64,000 bases of DNA from Herbaspirillum sp. LeCh32-8 (GTDB lineage: Bacteria; Pseudomonadota; Gammaproteobacteria; Burkholderiales; Burkholderiaceae_D), in NCBI RefSeq assembly GCF_017814915.1, contig NZ_JAGIPZ010000004.1, positions 250,442 to 314,441 on the forward strand. Direction: 5' to 3'. This document shows positions 1-9,520 of the stretch, piece by piece. The notes beneath the pieces were generated by a model that was not told where the DNA came from, did not search any database, and saw only the letters and a list, made by a program, of their open reading frames with translations. The position numbers were made by a program, and so were the translations under genes. Every line of letters begins with the position of its first letter. The first letter of the stretch is position 1.

Positions 1-217
1 ATGCTGAGGTCGCGACGGGCGAGTTCTTCGATACGGGAATTCTTGCCCAGCGTGGACTGATCCAGCTGCAACTGCGCCCAATCCACATCAAGCTGGCGCG
101 CCGCGGTCTGGGCGCGCTCGAGCTCGATGAACAGGCTGCGCGCACGGTACTGGGCGCTCACCACCGACAGGGCGCACGCCACCAGCACGGCGGTCAGCAG
201 GATGCACAGGCGACCGG

Positions 218-221
<4 letters not shown>
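1..221 (-). CDS. ftsL: Cell division protein FtsL, 5' part only
   Basis: Small bitopic divisome protein that works with FtsB and FtsQ at the septum. The gene runs off the left edge, so about 73 residues are visible. Reading leftward from a GTG start it begins [15 protein letters not shown], a short cytoplasmic tip followed by one membrane segment (about residues 5-23), then a charged heptad-like stretch ([20 protein letters not shown]) typical of the FtsL periplasmic coiled coil. The GTG start overlaps the rsmH stop in a GTGA junction, which implies translational coupling. Position directly after rsmH is the normal dcw-cluster order and is the main reason for the name, because FtsL is poorly conserved. 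It is not an annotated-length match since the 3' end lies outside the window. Confidence 0.88.
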
Positions 222-1183
<962 letters not shown>

Positions 1184-1195
1184 GTCGTCCGGCCG

Positions 1196-1624
1196 TCAGA
1201 AGGAAAAGTTGCTCAACACATCCGGCATGCCGCCCGCCACAGCCTCAGCTTCGCTTTCGGCGAGCTTGGCGGCATCCCAGATTTCAAAATGGCTGCCCAT
1301 ACCCAGCAGCATCACGTCGCGCTGCAGGCCGACGGCGGCGCGCAGCTCCGGCGCCACCAGGATGCGGCCGGCGGTGTCCAGCTCCACGTCCTGGGCGTTG
1401 CCCAGGAAAATGCGCTGCCACGCCCGGGCCGACATCGGCCAGGCGGCGATCTGCTCGCGATGCGCCTCCCAGGTCGGACGCGGGAAGAACAGCAGGCAGC
1501 CATGCGGATGGCGCGTCAGCGTGGCGCGCCCTTCGCACTGCACAATCAGGGCGTCACGATGCTTGGCCGGAATGGTCATCCGTCCTTTGGCATCGAGATT
1601 GAGTGCTGACGCGCCCTGAAACAC
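1196..1624 (-). CDS. mraZ: Transcriptional regulator MraZ
   Basis: DNA-binding repressor of the dcw operon, AbrB-like SpoVT fold, forming ring oligomers. I chose the GTG at 1624-1622, giving 142 residues ([24 protein letters not shown]...), the normal family length. An in-frame ATG further upstream would add about 49 residues that do not look like MraZ. An AAGGA Shine-Dalgarno lies about 8 bases before this GTG. The two SpoVT/AbrB repeats show as [17 protein letters not shown] (about residues 8-24) and [16 protein letters not shown] (about 86-101). First gene of the unit with rsmH and ftsL. The upstream repeats at 1709-1745 fit autoregulation. Confidence 0.95.
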   Translation of the reverse strand: MFQGASALNLDAKGRMTIPAKHRDALIVQCEGRATLTRHPHGCLLFFPRPTWEAHREQIAAWPMSARAWQRIFLGNAQDVELDTAGRILVAPELRAAVGLQRDVMLLGMGSHFEIWDAAKLAESEAEAVAGGMPDVLSNFSF

Positions 1625-1708
1625 TGTGTTTTTCCTTCGCCCGTAGCGAGTGAGATTGCTGATGGGGTGTTCGTCGATGGAGCGGAATGCAAATGAATTT
1701 GCAAAATG

Positions 1709-1745
1709 CCCCACAAAAAAACACTTTTTGACACTGCCGCCCACT
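1709..1745 (-). promoter_or_regulatory. mraZ: MraZ-type operator: four 10-bp-phased GTG boxes
   Basis: Read on the minus strand, upstream of mraZ, four GTG-containing boxes follow one another at exact 10-bp intervals (AGTGGGCGGC, AGTGTCAAAA, AGTGTTTTTT, TGTGGGGCAT). MraZ is known to bind tandem TGGGN repeats spaced by about 5 bases in front of its own gene. Here the outer two boxes keep the full GTGGG and the inner two are degenerate. The site lies 85-121 bases before the mraZ start and probably overlaps the operon promoter. Confidence 0.75.
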
Positions 1746-2242
1746 TTAGAGGATGCACTAATACAGGTCAAGCGGTATACGTGCGCAGAAACGGGGATTT
1801 TGCCAATAACTTCAAAGACTTAGCGCACATCCTTAAAACGCGGCCGCGGGGAGTTTTTCGAGGAAAATGAAGGACTTAGAATTTACATTGAATGTGCAAC
1901 CTGAGATATACACATGTGTTTATCGTCAAAATTGCGTAACGGCGCGGATTTGCGCGCGATGCCCGGGCCCTCACGCCGGGGTCGTCATGACCGCAGGCCG
2001 GTCGATGAATTTGCGAGTGCGTGAAAAAGCAGAATGGATTTTGCGGCGCTGCCAGAGTTCTTCGAATTATGTAACGAACGCGTTTTTATTTTGACTTGGA
2101 CGCCGACCTACTTTTACTATCCGATGTTTTGGGAATATCGATTCAAGAAAACGGACTTTGCAAGGCCGTCGCCAACACATCGATATTTTTCAATTGAGGG
2201 GGGACCCGACCATGCCAGATCGGCTGAAAACGCAGATAGGGC
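1746..2242. other. Intergenic region between mraZ and hup
   Basis: About 500 bases between the divergent mraZ and hup genes. It is distinctly more AT-rich than the surroundings, particularly 1855-2200. Small open frames (for example 1867-2094 +) have no convincing start region or protein character. I see no tRNA, repeat or strong hairpin here. Upstream regulatory sequence for both genes is the likely content. Confidence 0.4.
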
Positions 2243-2264
2243 TTGCGGATCCGCCGCATTCCAG

Positions 2265-2273
2265 TGCTAAAAT
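2265..2273 (+). promoter_or_regulatory. Predicted extended -10 promoter of hup
   Basis: TGCTAAAAT, a good extended -10 element (TGnTAtAAT type), lies 33 bases before the HU start codon. A TTGCGG about 19 bases upstream is a weak -35 with slightly long spacing, which an extended -10 can tolerate. Prediction by eye only. Confidence 0.45.
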
Positions 2274-2305
2274 CTCGGCACCTTAACAGTGAAAGGAATT
2301 TTAAA

Positions 2306-2590
2306 GTGAACAAATCTGAATTGGTTGACGTTATCGCCGCCGACACCGAGATCTCCAAGGCTGCAGCTCAGCGCGCGCTGGACTCCGTCATCGAGAACAT
2401 CATCAAGGCCGTGACCAAGGGCGATACCGTGCAATTGGTTGGCTTCGGTTCCTTCTCGACCGGCAAGCGCGCTGCCCGCACCGGCCGTAACCCGCAAACC
2501 GGCGAAGAAATCAAGATCGCCGCTGCGACCACCGTCAAGTTCTCGGCTGGCAAGGCTTTCAAGGAAGCCGTCAACAAGAAGAAGAAGTAA
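2306..2590 (+). CDS. hupB: Nucleoid-associated protein HU
   Basis: Small basic DNA-bending histone-like protein, 94 residues, normal HU length. I used the GTG at 2306 because AAAGGA sits 8 bases before it and translation gives the canonical start (M)[19 protein letters not shown]. The body shows [27 protein letters not shown]: the core FGSF turn, followed by the beta-arm region with the proline-containing RNPQTGE tip that intercalates into DNA (about residues 60-70). The tail is lysine rich (KKKK). Monocistronic: a long perfect inverted repeat follows the stop codon. HU rather than IHF is favoured by the sequence and by the absence of an ihf-type neighbour. hupB versus hupA naming is a convention here. 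Confidence 0.95.
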   Translation: MNKSELVDVIAADTEISKAAAQRALDSVIENIIKAVTKGDTVQLVGFGSFSTGKRAARTGRNPQTGEEIKIAAATTVKFSAGKAFKEAVNKKKK

Positions 2591-2597
2591 TTCATGA

Positions 2598-2636
2598 ATT
2601 TGAATGCCATGAACCTGGGGTTCATGGCATTCAAAT
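2598..2636 (+). terminator. Perfect 18-bp hairpin after hup
   Basis: Arms 2598-2615 and 2619-2636 are perfectly complementary with a 3-base loop. The stem is AT-balanced (around TTTGAATGCCATGAACC) and not followed by a T-run, so it may act as a 3' stabilising hairpin or a weak terminator rather than a classical intrinsic terminator. Confidence 0.5.
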
Positions 2637-2753
2637 GCGGCAATGCCCGCAAGCTTGCAGTTCCGCAGCGCCTCCCCCTCCCTCCGTAGTACGCCGCAGC
2701 GCAGCCGTCCACTTTCGCGGACCGGCCGTCGATTCGGTTCTTCCCCGCTCCTC

Positions 2754-3413
2754 CTACAGGTAGTGCAATTCCAGCGTCAGCGAGCCATCCAGGTTGGCGT
2801 CCTGCTTCACTTCGCCGATCGCATTGACGACAGGCCGAATGCGCAGCATGCCGCTCAGGTTGCCGATCGGCGCCGGCGTCAGCGCGCCGCGCTCGGCCCA
2901 GGCGTTGACTACACCGTGACGGATCTGGCCGCCGCGGCGGCGAATCCAGCTGGTGCCGTTGGCGGCCGCTGAAATGGTGTCGACATCGTGGCCGTCGGCC
3001 GTAAAGGTTCCCGGCACGAAGCGCGCCTCGTAGCCGCCCAGATCGTGCCCCAGGTCACTTCCCAGACCGAACACGTCTTCCGGCGCGGCGGGCTCGGCTT
3101 CACCGAGGTCGGCACCGATGTTGCGGTCGGCGCTGTGACGCTGGTTGTCGTAGGGACTCACGCCCACGCGGGTGCGGACATCGCAGGCGATGCTGAAGCG
3201 AAATTGCTTGGCCGGCAGGGCCAGCCGCTTCTTGTTCTTGAACGCCGACGACGGGATCACGCCGAAGTTGACCTCGGCATCGGCGGCAAAGGACGGCACG
3301 CAGGCGCCCGGCCGGATCACTCCGGTGACGCGCAGCTCGGCAGGGGATGCGGCAAGAGCGTTGGCGCTGGCCAGCGCCATGCCAAACAGAACGGTGCGAC
3401 GTGCACGTCTCAT
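2754..3413 (-). CDS. DUF1120 family exported (fimbria-like) protein, copy A
   Basis: Exported protein of 219 residues with an N-terminal signal peptide (basic MRRARR, hydrophobic core, cut after ANALA or ALAA). The mature part starts ELRVTGVIRPGACVPSF, the typical DUF1120 opening, has paired cysteines (PGACVPSF and SIACDV), and ends LTLELHYL, a beta-strand-like terminus seen in pilin-like folds. DUF1120 proteins are often annotated as fimbrial-associated, but the role is unknown. A TGGAG ribosome site lies 7 bases before the ATG. It stands alone, with no chaperone or usher nearby. A second member (23470-24135) shares the TELKVTGVIKP opening and an upstream element (see 3504-3534 and 24234-24264). 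Confidence 0.85.
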   Translation of the reverse strand: MRRARRTVLFGMALASANALAASPAELRVTGVIRPGACVPSFAADAEVNFGVIPSSAFKNKKRLALPAKQFRFSIACDVRTRVGVSPYDNQRHSADRNIGADLGEAEPAAPEDVFGLGSDLGHDLGGYEARFVPGTFTADGHDVDTISAAANGTSWIRRRGGQIRHGVVNAWAERGALTPAPIGNLSGMLRIRPVVNAIGEVKQDANLDGSLTLELHYL

Positions 3414-3503
3414 AAGCGACTCCAGGGATAGGGAACACGGAATTCGGTGGCTGGATCGGGGCTTGTGGCCTGATCCATATTCGAATTATGGACAAACAAA
3501 ATT

Positions 3504-3534
3504 CGAGCATGAATAAGAAAAATCTCAAAAACGG
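3504..3534 (-). promoter_or_regulatory. Shared upstream element of DUF1120 genes, copy A
   Basis: A 31-base stretch 91 bases upstream of DUF1120 copy A that matches, by hand alignment, 23 of 31 positions of 24234-24264, which lies 99 bases upstream of DUF1120 copy B. The best conserved part is AATCTCAAAA followed by CGG. Likely a common promoter or regulator site. No known regulator is recognised. Confidence 0.45.
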
Positions 3535-3700
3535 GACCGTGGCGAACCGGCATCATCCTTGCCCCTCCAAGCCCATTCCGGCAATCCTCACTGCCCGTTT
3601 GCGATACAGCTACCGGCGCCGACAAGCAATACAGTCGACCGCGACCGCCGATTTCCCGTTGACCCGCCACCACGGCGGGCAAAAGTGGATAAAATGAATT

Positions 3701-3716
3701 TGTACCTTTTGGTACA
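3701..3716. promoter_or_regulatory. Perfect inverted repeat, probable TetR operator
   Basis: TGTACC-TTTT-GGTACA, a perfect 6+4+6 palindrome 56 bases upstream of the SnoaL-like gene. It overlaps a possible -35 (TTGTAC at 3700) with a -10-like TCATAC about 16 bases later. Placement in front of a gene pair whose second member is a TetR repressor supports an autoregulatory operator. The symmetry is seen and the role is inferred. Confidence 0.55.
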
Positions 3717-3771
3717 GAAAATCATACACCCGATGAAATCGCCGCTCGCCGGCCACACAAGGAGCCCTGCC

Positions 3772-4248
3772 ATGACTACCGAACAACGTCCTCCGCTGCC
3801 GCCCTTCACGCTCGAGACCGCCATCAAGAAGGCGCGCGCCGCCGAGGACGCCTGGAATTCCTGCGATCCCCAGCGCGTCTCGCTGGCTTACACGCAGGAC
3901 AGCCGCTGGCGCAACCGCGCCGACTTCGTCACCGGGCGCGCCGAGATCGTCACGTTCCTGAGCCGCAAGTGGAAGCGCGAGCAAGAGTACCGACTGATCA
4001 AGGAAGTCTGGGCCTACGAAGGCAACCGCATCGCCGTGCGCTTCGCCTACGAGTGGCGCGACGACTCGGGCAACTGGTTCCGCTCCTACGGTAACGAGAA
4101 CTGGGAATTCGACGAACACGGCCTGATGCGCGCGCGCCATGCCTCGATCAACGATCTGCCGATCGCCGAGAGCGAGCGCAAATTCCACTGGGATCGCTCG
4201 GCGCCGCGCCCGGCCGATCACCCCGGCCTGTCCGACCTGGGACTTTGA
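3772..4248 (+). CDS. DUF1348 / SnoaL-like (NTF2-fold) protein
   Basis: A 158-residue protein of the NTF2-like superfamily (DUF1348 type). I chose the ATG at 3772 because AAGGAG lies 7 bases before it and the start [30 protein letters not shown] matches the family opening. In-frame upstream codons have no ribosome site. Characteristic pieces are [33 protein letters not shown] and [24 protein letters not shown]. Such proteins are small barrel enzymes or binding domains, and the substrate cannot be told from sequence. The stop overlaps the start of the TetR gene by one base (TGATG), so the two are coupled, and the repressor probably controls this gene via 3701-3716. Confidence 0.85.
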   Translation: MTTEQRPPLPPFTLETAIKKARAAEDAWNSCDPQRVSLAYTQDSRWRNRADFVTGRAEIVTFLSRKWKREQEYRLIKEVWAYEGNRIAVRFAYEWRDDSGNWFRSYGNENWEFDEHGLMRARHASINDLPIAESERKFHWDRSAPRPADHPGLSDLGL

Positions 4249-4814
4249 TGGTCACGGGCAAGACCGCCATCGAGCGCGCCGCGCTGGTGCCGGTGCTGGC
4301 GGAGGTGTTTCGCGCCCACGGCTTCGACGGCGCCAGCCTGGCGCGGCTGACCGAGGGCAGCGGCCTGGGCAAGGGCAGCCTGTATCACTACTTCCCGGGC
4401 GGCAAGGATGAGATGGCGCAGGCGGTGCTGGCGCACATCGACGGCTGGTTCGAGTTGAATGTGTTCGCGCCGCTGCGCGACGGGGAGGACACGGCCGCCG
4501 GCGTGGCGCGCATGTTCGATGAATGCGGCGATTATTTCCGCTCCGGCCGCAGGGTCTGCATCGTCGGGGTGTTCGCGCTTTCCTCCACGCGCGACCGCTT
4601 CGCGCTGGCGGTGAAAAATTATTTCACCGCCTGGGCTTCGGCCCTGCACGGCGCGCTGCTGCGACTCGGACACGCCGAGCTGCCTGCGGCCGAACTGGCC
4701 GAGGACATCGTCGGCGCCATCCAGGGCGCGCTGGTATTGGCGCGCGCAGTGGATGACCCAGAGGTATTCGCACGTACCTTGCAACGCCTGCGGACGCGGG
4801 CGCTGACGCCTTAG
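4248..4814 (+). CDS. TetR/AcrR family transcriptional regulator
   Basis: One-component repressor of 188 residues. The N-terminal helix-turn-helix is visible as VLAEVFRAHGFDGASLARLTEGSGLGKGSLYHYFPGGKDEM (about residues 13-54), with the classic GKGSLYHYFPGGKDEM recognition-helix region. The rest is a ligand-binding all-helical domain with no recognisable ligand. The ATG at 4248 overlaps the preceding stop codon in TGATG, which argues for translational coupling with the SnoaL-like gene. Probably represses its own operon. The operon ends at the hairpin 4830-4869. Confidence 0.93.
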   Translation: MVTGKTAIERAALVPVLAEVFRAHGFDGASLARLTEGSGLGKGSLYHYFPGGKDEMAQAVLAHIDGWFELNVFAPLRDGEDTAAGVARMFDECGDYFRSGRRVCIVGVFALSSTRDRFALAVKNYFTAWASALHGALLRLGHAELPAAELAEDIVGAIQGALVLARAVDDPEVFARTLQRLRTRALTP

Positions 4815-4829
4815 GCGAACTCAACGGCA

Positions 4830-4869
4830 AAACGCCGCCGCACCGGATGCCATCGGTGCGGCGGCGTTT
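4830..4869. terminator. Bidirectional intrinsic terminator
   Basis: 16-bp GC-rich stem (arms 4830-4845 and 4854-4869) with A-run on the left and T-run on the right, between the converging TetR gene and the acyl-CoA hydrolase gene. It can terminate both. Confidence 0.85.
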
Positions 4870-4892
4870 AATTGTGTGCTGCGAAAGATCGA

Positions 4893-6044
4893 TCAGGCAC
4901 CCAGATCGGCCAGCGGATGCTCCGCCTTGCTCCAAGGATCGTCGAAGAAGCCTTCCACCCACGCCGGCGTGGCATCGGCCAGCGAGGCCGGCTGCCATTG
5001 GGGTTTCTGGTCCTTCTCGATAATCAGCGCACGGATGCCCTCGACGAAGTCGGGGCGCGTCGCGCAGTGCAGCGACACCACAAACTCCAGTCGGAACACC
5101 TCGGCCAGCGACAGGTGGCGCACGCGCTTTTGCAGCGCATAGCCGAGCCAGGCCGAGCCGGGCGCGCCGGCGCGCAGCGTGGCAACGGCCTTTTGCAGCC
5201 AAGCGTCGTCGGTCTGCAGCGAGAGGATGGCATCGACGATCTCCGGCAGCGTGACGCGGCGGCACAGTGCGTCGATCTGGTCGTAGTGGCTGCGCAGGTT
5301 GGACGGCGCGAACACGGTCACGCCGTCATGCAGCGAGGCGGCCTCGGCGTCGGCCAGCACGCGGTCGAGCAATTCGGCGTCGCGGCCGTGGCCCCAGTCC
5401 TGCGCCAGCAGGGCGTCGATCACCGACTGCTTGCCGGCATGCGCCACGCGGTAGTCGGCCAGACCGGCGAACACCGCGTCGGCGGCATTGAGCTGCGCCC
5501 CGGTCAACGCCAGGAACACGCCGGTCTTGCCCGGCATGTGCGCCAGGAACCAGCTGCCGCCCACGTCCGGATACAGGCCGATGGTGATCTCCGGCATCGC
5601 CAGGCGCGATTTTTCGGTCGCCACGCGGTGGCTGCATCCGGCCATCAGGCCGATGCCGCCGCCCATCACGATGCCGTGGCCCCAGCACAGGATGGGCTTG
5701 CCGAAGGTGTGGATCAGGTAATCCAGACGGTATTCGTGCTCGAAGAATTCGGCGGCGTAGCGGTTGCCGCGGATATCGCCGCGCTCGGGCGAGGCATGGT
5801 GCTCGCGCATGGTGCGGTACAGCTGCTGCAGGTCGCCGCCGGCGCAGAAGGCTTTCTCGCCCTGGGCTTGCAGGATCACCAGCGCCACTTCGGGATCGGC
5901 CTGCCACTTGCGCAGCTGCGGCGTCAACAGATTCACCATCTCCAGCGAAATGGCGTGCAATGTCTTTTCGGAAGCCAGCGTGGCAACGCCGATGCGGCGG
6001 CCGTTGCCGGCAGCCAGCTCTTCAAACAAAACCGGTTGGGTCAT
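4893..6044 (-). CDS. 3-hydroxyisobutyryl-CoA hydrolase (ECH/crotonase superfamily)
   Basis: Predicted to hydrolyse 3-hydroxyisobutyryl-CoA in valine breakdown. At 383 residues it has the length of the HIBYL-CoA hydrolase branch rather than the roughly 260 of a plain enoyl-CoA hydratase. Crotonase-fold landmarks are EKAFCAGGDLQQLY (oxyanion-hole loop, about residues 63-76), GHGIVMGGGIGLMAGCSHRVATE (second oxyanion loop) and the catalytic-region signature MPEITIGLYPDVGGSWFLA, which is typical of this hydrolase group. The long C-terminal extension ends in the family-type RALIIEKDQKPQWQPASLADATPAWVEGFF. Single gene convergent with the TetR operon. A member of the wider ECH_2 group with another acyl-CoA substrate is possible. 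Confidence 0.88.
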   Translation of the reverse strand: MTQPVLFEELAAGNGRRIGVATLASEKTLHAISLEMVNLLTPQLRKWQADPEVALVILQAQGEKAFCAGGDLQQLYRTMREHHASPERGDIRGNRYAAEFFEHEYRLDYLIHTFGKPILCWGHGIVMGGGIGLMAGCSHRVATEKSRLAMPEITIGLYPDVGGSWFLAHMPGKTGVFLALTGAQLNAADAVFAGLADYRVAHAGKQSVIDALLAQDWGHGRDAELLDRVLADAEAASLHDGVTVFAPSNLRSHYDQIDALCRRVTLPEIVDAILSLQTDDAWLQKAVATLRAGAPGSAWLGYALQKRVRHLSLAEVFRLEFVVSLHCATRPDFVEGIRALIIEKDQKPQWQPASLADATPAWVEGFFDDPWSKAEHPLADLGA

Positions 6045-6181
6045 GGGTGGGGTCCTGACGTGTCTCGCGCAGTCCCGCAGCGTTCACGGGCCGCTGTGTA
6101 GTTATGAATACGCCGCCGGTGATGGCGGCGCCGCTGCCGTGGCGAACACGCGGCGTGGCGCCGCGCATCCGGGAAATCAAT

Positions 6182-6515
6182 GAAGCAGGCCGGTAGGCCG
6201 GATTCTGTTACGGCGGTTACCCGCTATGACAGCCATTCCTCTAGGCGCCGGATTGCCCCGGCGCTCAAGCTTTCTACCCGCACGCTCCGCGAGCAACATC
6301 ATCGCGTGCCTATTTGAAATTGCTCCGGGTGGAGGTTACCGCGTTTCACCGTAACTTAATACGCTCGTCTCTGTGGCCCTGTTCCTCGCCTTATGCCGGT
6401 TTGCACCGGGGTTCGGCGGACGGCCGTTAACCGTCACCCTGCTCTGTGGAGTCCGGACCTTCCTCCCGCCGCGCCCTTGCGAACGCGACCAGCGGCTGTC
6501 TGGCCTGCATCAGCC
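6182..6515 (-). ncRNA. rnpB: RNase P RNA component (type A)
   Basis: Catalytic RNA of tRNA 5'-end maturation. Read on the minus strand it contains the hallmark conserved blocks: GGGAGGAAGGTCCGGACTCC near the 5' side, GGTAACCTCCACCCGGAGCA, the AGAGGAATG block, and the 3' ACAGAATCCGGCCTACCGGC. The 5' and 3' ends pair as P1 (GCAGGCC with GGCCTGC). A TACAAT -10-like hexamer at 6524-6519 sets the probable 5' end near 6513. Exact ends are approximate. Confidence 0.95.
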
Positions 6516-6717
6516 GCTATTGTAGCGCAGCATGGGCGCGCTACCCGCGAAAGCCTTCGCAAAATGGTTTTGCAGCCATGCACATGCGGCGTCGAATCCC
6601 TCAAGTCGCGCGTGCGTTCGGCCGTTAATTCCGTTATAAAAAGGCATCGAAACATCGAGACATCGCCGATCAAGCGCGCCCCCATCATGATGGCGCGCAG
6701 GTCAATCCGGAGGCATC

Positions 6718-7875
6718 TTGAACAAACGCCTGACGCTGCAACGGCTCCTCGCGCTCTGCCTGCCGCTGGCGGGGACCTCGCGCGCCTTGGCCCGGCCGGA
6801 GAACGCCGTGGTGCCGATCGGCTACGCCGGGCCGCTCTCGGGCAGCTCGGCCAAGGCCGGTCGCAGCCAGCTGCATGCCATCGAACTGGCGCTGCAGGAA
6901 ATCAACCAGCGCGCGCCCAGGTTGAACGGCGGCAAGGTCACCTACCAACTGGTGGTCGGCGACGACCGCGGCGATGCGCGCACTGCGGCGCTGGTCGCGG
7001 ACTATCTGGTGCGCTCGCAGGTGGCGGCGGTGATCGGACACTGGAGCACGGCGGCCAGCCTGGCGGCCGCGCCGATCTATGCCGCCGCCAGGCTGCCCCA
7101 GATCGCCCCCGGCTCCTCCGGGCGCCAGTACACGGCGGAAGGTTTTCCGGGCGCCTTTCGCATCATCGGCCATGACGACGACGGCGGCGCCTACCTCGGC
7201 GGCTACGTCGCGCGCACGCTGGCCTTGCGCCGCGTCGCCGTGCTCGAGGACGACAGCCTGTTCGGCCGCAACCTGGCCCTCGCCTTCATCGGCGGCCTGC
7301 GCAACAACGGCATCGAGCTGGTGGCGCAGGAGCGCGTCAGCGCCAAGAGCTCCGACTTCAATCAGCAACTGGGCCGCATCCAGACCAAGAATCCCCAGCT
7401 GCTGTTCTTCGCCGGCCTCGGCGCGCAAGCCGCCATCCTCGCGCACAGCATGCGCCGCATGCGTGTGGATGCCACGCTGATGGCCGCCGGCGGCACTGCA
7501 GGCCCGCTGTTCATCGAGCTGGCGGGCGTGGATGGCGTAGGCACGCTCGCGCTCGCGCCCGGGCAACAGGAAGAGAAGATGCCCGGCTGGAAAGCCTTCG
7601 AGAAGAAATACCGGGCGCAATACAGCGAAGACATCGACCGCCTCGCGCCTTTTGCCTACGACGCCGCCCACATACTCGCAGCCGCTGTGCAAGCCGTCGA
7701 TTCGACCGAGGGGCCGCGCCTGATCGCCGCCCTGCATGCGATGCGCCATAACGGCCTGACCGGCGTCATCGCCTTTGATGAACAAGGCAACCTGCGCAAC
7801 GCCGCCTACACGCTGTATGTGCTGATGCAAGGCAAATGGATGCCGGTGCACAACTTCGGCGGCGCCGGGCGCTGA
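6718..7875 (+). CDS. Periplasmic branched-chain-amino-acid-type binding protein (orphan)
   Basis: Class I periplasmic binding protein (Peripla_BP_6, LivK-like), 385 residues. I chose the TTG at 6718 because CCGGAGG lies 4 bases before it and translation begins with a signal peptide (MNKRLTLQRLLALCLPLAGTSRALA). The mature part starts with the family opening VVPIGYAGPLSGSSAKAGRSQLHAIELALQEIN and continues with LVVGDDRGDARTAALVADYL, VIGHWSTAASLAAAPIYAAA and FAYDAAHILAAAVQAV. No permease or ATPase genes are adjacent, so it either feeds a transporter encoded elsewhere or acts as a sensor. Ligand unknown. The D-amino-acid dehydrogenase just downstream hints at an amino acid. Confidence 0.88.
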   Translation: MNKRLTLQRLLALCLPLAGTSRALARPENAVVPIGYAGPLSGSSAKAGRSQLHAIELALQEINQRAPRLNGGKVTYQLVVGDDRGDARTAALVADYLVRSQVAAVIGHWSTAASLAAAPIYAAARLPQIAPGSSGRQYTAEGFPGAFRIIGHDDDGGAYLGGYVARTLALRRVAVLEDDSLFGRNLALAFIGGLRNNGIELVAQERVSAKSSDFNQQLGRIQTKNPQLLFFAGLGAQAAILAHSMRRMRVDATLMAAGGTAGPLFIELAGVDGVGTLALAPGQQEEKMPGWKAFEKKYRAQYSEDIDRLAPFAYDAAHILAAAVQAVDSTEGPRLIAALHAMRHNGLTGVIAFDEQGNLRNAAYTLYVLMQGKWMPVHNFGGAGR

Positions 7876-8071
7876 ACGCCGTGCGCCGGCCATGCCTGGC
7901 AGCGCCGCAACCATGCCGATTCGGCATGTGACACCCCGATTGAATCTTCGTATAGTCTGCCGCGATAGGGGGCGCAGCGCGTGCTGGCGCCGATTGCAAG
8001 CAAACAAGGGACACCCTGCCGGCGTCATGCGCCATGCCGGGCGCGACCCGCCACTGAATTCGACAGCACAC

Positions 8072-9334
8072 ATGCATATCTGCGTACTGGGCGCCGGCGT
8101 GATCGGCGTGACCACTGCCTGGCGCCTGCTGCAGGACGGCCACCAGGTCACCCTGGTCGACGGCCGCGACCAGGCCGGCGCCGGCACCAGCCAAGGCAAC
8201 GGCGCCCAGCTGAGTTATTCCTACGTGGCCCCACTGGCCGACCCGTCGGTCTGGTCCAAGTGGGCCTACTACATGTTCAGCAGCGAGTCGCCGCTGACCA
8301 TCAAGCCCACGCTGGATCCGGCCCAATACCGCTGGCTCTATGAATTCCTGCGCTGCTGCAACGCCGACCGCGTGCGCCGGACCACCATCGAGCTGCTGCA
8401 ACTGGCCTTCTTCAGCCGCGACCAGTTGAAGCAGTGGAACGACCAGCTCAACCTGCGCTTCGATTACCAGAGCTCCGGCAAGCTGGTGATGTACACCGAC
8501 GCCGCCGGCCTGGAGGGCGCGCGCAAACAGGTACAGTTCCAGTCGCAATTCGGCTGCGAACAACAGGTGCTGGACGCCGCCGCCTGCATCGCTATCGAGC
8601 CGGCATTGGGCAAGTCGCAGCGCGACTGGGTCGGCGGCGTCTATACCCCCAGCGAAGAGGCCGGCGACTGTCCGCAGTTTTGCCGCGCGCTGGTGGCGGC
8701 CATGCAGGCCCACCCGCAATTTCGCTTCATCGGCAGCGCCCGGGTCGCCCAGGTGCGCATGCAAGCCGGCGCGCTGCACGCGGTGCAAGCCGGCAACGAA
8801 TGGGTGGAAGCAGATCGCTTTGTGCTCTCGTTCGGCCCGGAGAGCCCGGACTTCGCGCGCCTGGTCGGCCTTAAGCTGCCGCTGTATCCGCTCAAGGGTT
8901 ACAGCATCACCGTGCCGCTGCAGGATGAAGCCAGCCGCGCCGCCGCGCCGCAGGTCTCTATCACCGACATCGCGCGCAAGATCGTCTACGCGCGCCTGGG
9001 TGAACGCCTGCGCGTGGCCGGCCGCATCGAGCTGGTCGGCATGGAGCGCTCGATCCCGCAGCGCGCCGTCGAGGAGCTCAAGACCGGCGTGCGCGAACTG
9101 TTCCCCGCTTGCGGCCTGGGTGAAGATGCCACACTGTCGCCCTGGAGCGGCTTTCGTCCGGCCACGCCCAGCGGCGTACCCATCGTCGGCCCTTCGCCGG
9201 TGGGCAACCTGCACCTCAACCTGGGCCAGGGTGCGCTGGGCTGGACGCTGGCCTGCGGCAGCGCCGCGCTGGTGGCCGACCAGATCGCCGGGCGCAAGAG
9301 CGCGATCGACGACGCCGCCTTCCGTTACGCGTAA
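8072..9334 (+). CDS. dadA: D-amino acid dehydrogenase, small subunit (DadA family)
   Basis: FAD-dependent oxidoreductase that deaminates D-amino acids (typically D-alanine) and passes electrons to the respiratory chain at the inner membrane. 420 residues from the ATG at 8072, which begins directly with the Rossmann fingerprint MHICVLGAGVIGVTTAWRLLQDGHQVTLVD (GxGxxG). Family signatures: GTSQGNGAQLSYSYVAPLADP, WLYEFLRCCN, YTPSEEAGDCPQFCRALV, YPLKGYSITVPL and the C-terminal FAD region WSGFRPATPSGVPIVGPSPVGNLHLNLGQGALGWT. There is no alanine racemase or Lrp-type regulator next to it, unlike the classical dad operon, so substrate preference is open. Confidence 0.93.
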   Translation: MHICVLGAGVIGVTTAWRLLQDGHQVTLVDGRDQAGAGTSQGNGAQLSYSYVAPLADPSVWSKWAYYMFSSESPLTIKPTLDPAQYRWLYEFLRCCNADRVRRTTIELLQLAFFSRDQLKQWNDQLNLRFDYQSSGKLVMYTDAAGLEGARKQVQFQSQFGCEQQVLDAAACIAIEPALGKSQRDWVGGVYTPSEEAGDCPQFCRALVAAMQAHPQFRFIGSARVAQVRMQAGALHAVQAGNEWVEADRFVLSFGPESPDFARLVGLKLPLYPLKGYSITVPLQDEASRAAAPQVSITDIARKIVYARLGERLRVAGRIELVGMERSIPQRAVEELKTGVRELFPACGLGEDATLSPWSGFRPATPSGVPIVGPSPVGNLHLNLGQGALGWTLACGSAALVADQIAGRKSAIDDAAFRYA

Positions 9335-9520
9335 CGCCCGGTCCGGCTGAAGAAGTTTCATGCCGGGCTGAGAAGCTTTCACCGTGAGCCGCAATGGCGC
9401 ACCGCTACTGGCGGCGCGCCATTTTTGTTGGCCTCGCCGCGCAGCAGGATGCGCCCGTTCGGTCTACCATTAGCCGACGCGGATCGACGCGCCGCGCACC
9501 ACAACCAACGGAGACTGAAC

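Noticed and set aside
1867-2094. Small plus-strand open frame between mraZ and hup
   Set aside because: No ribosome site, no hydrophobic or domain pattern, and it lies in AT-rich promoter-type sequence.
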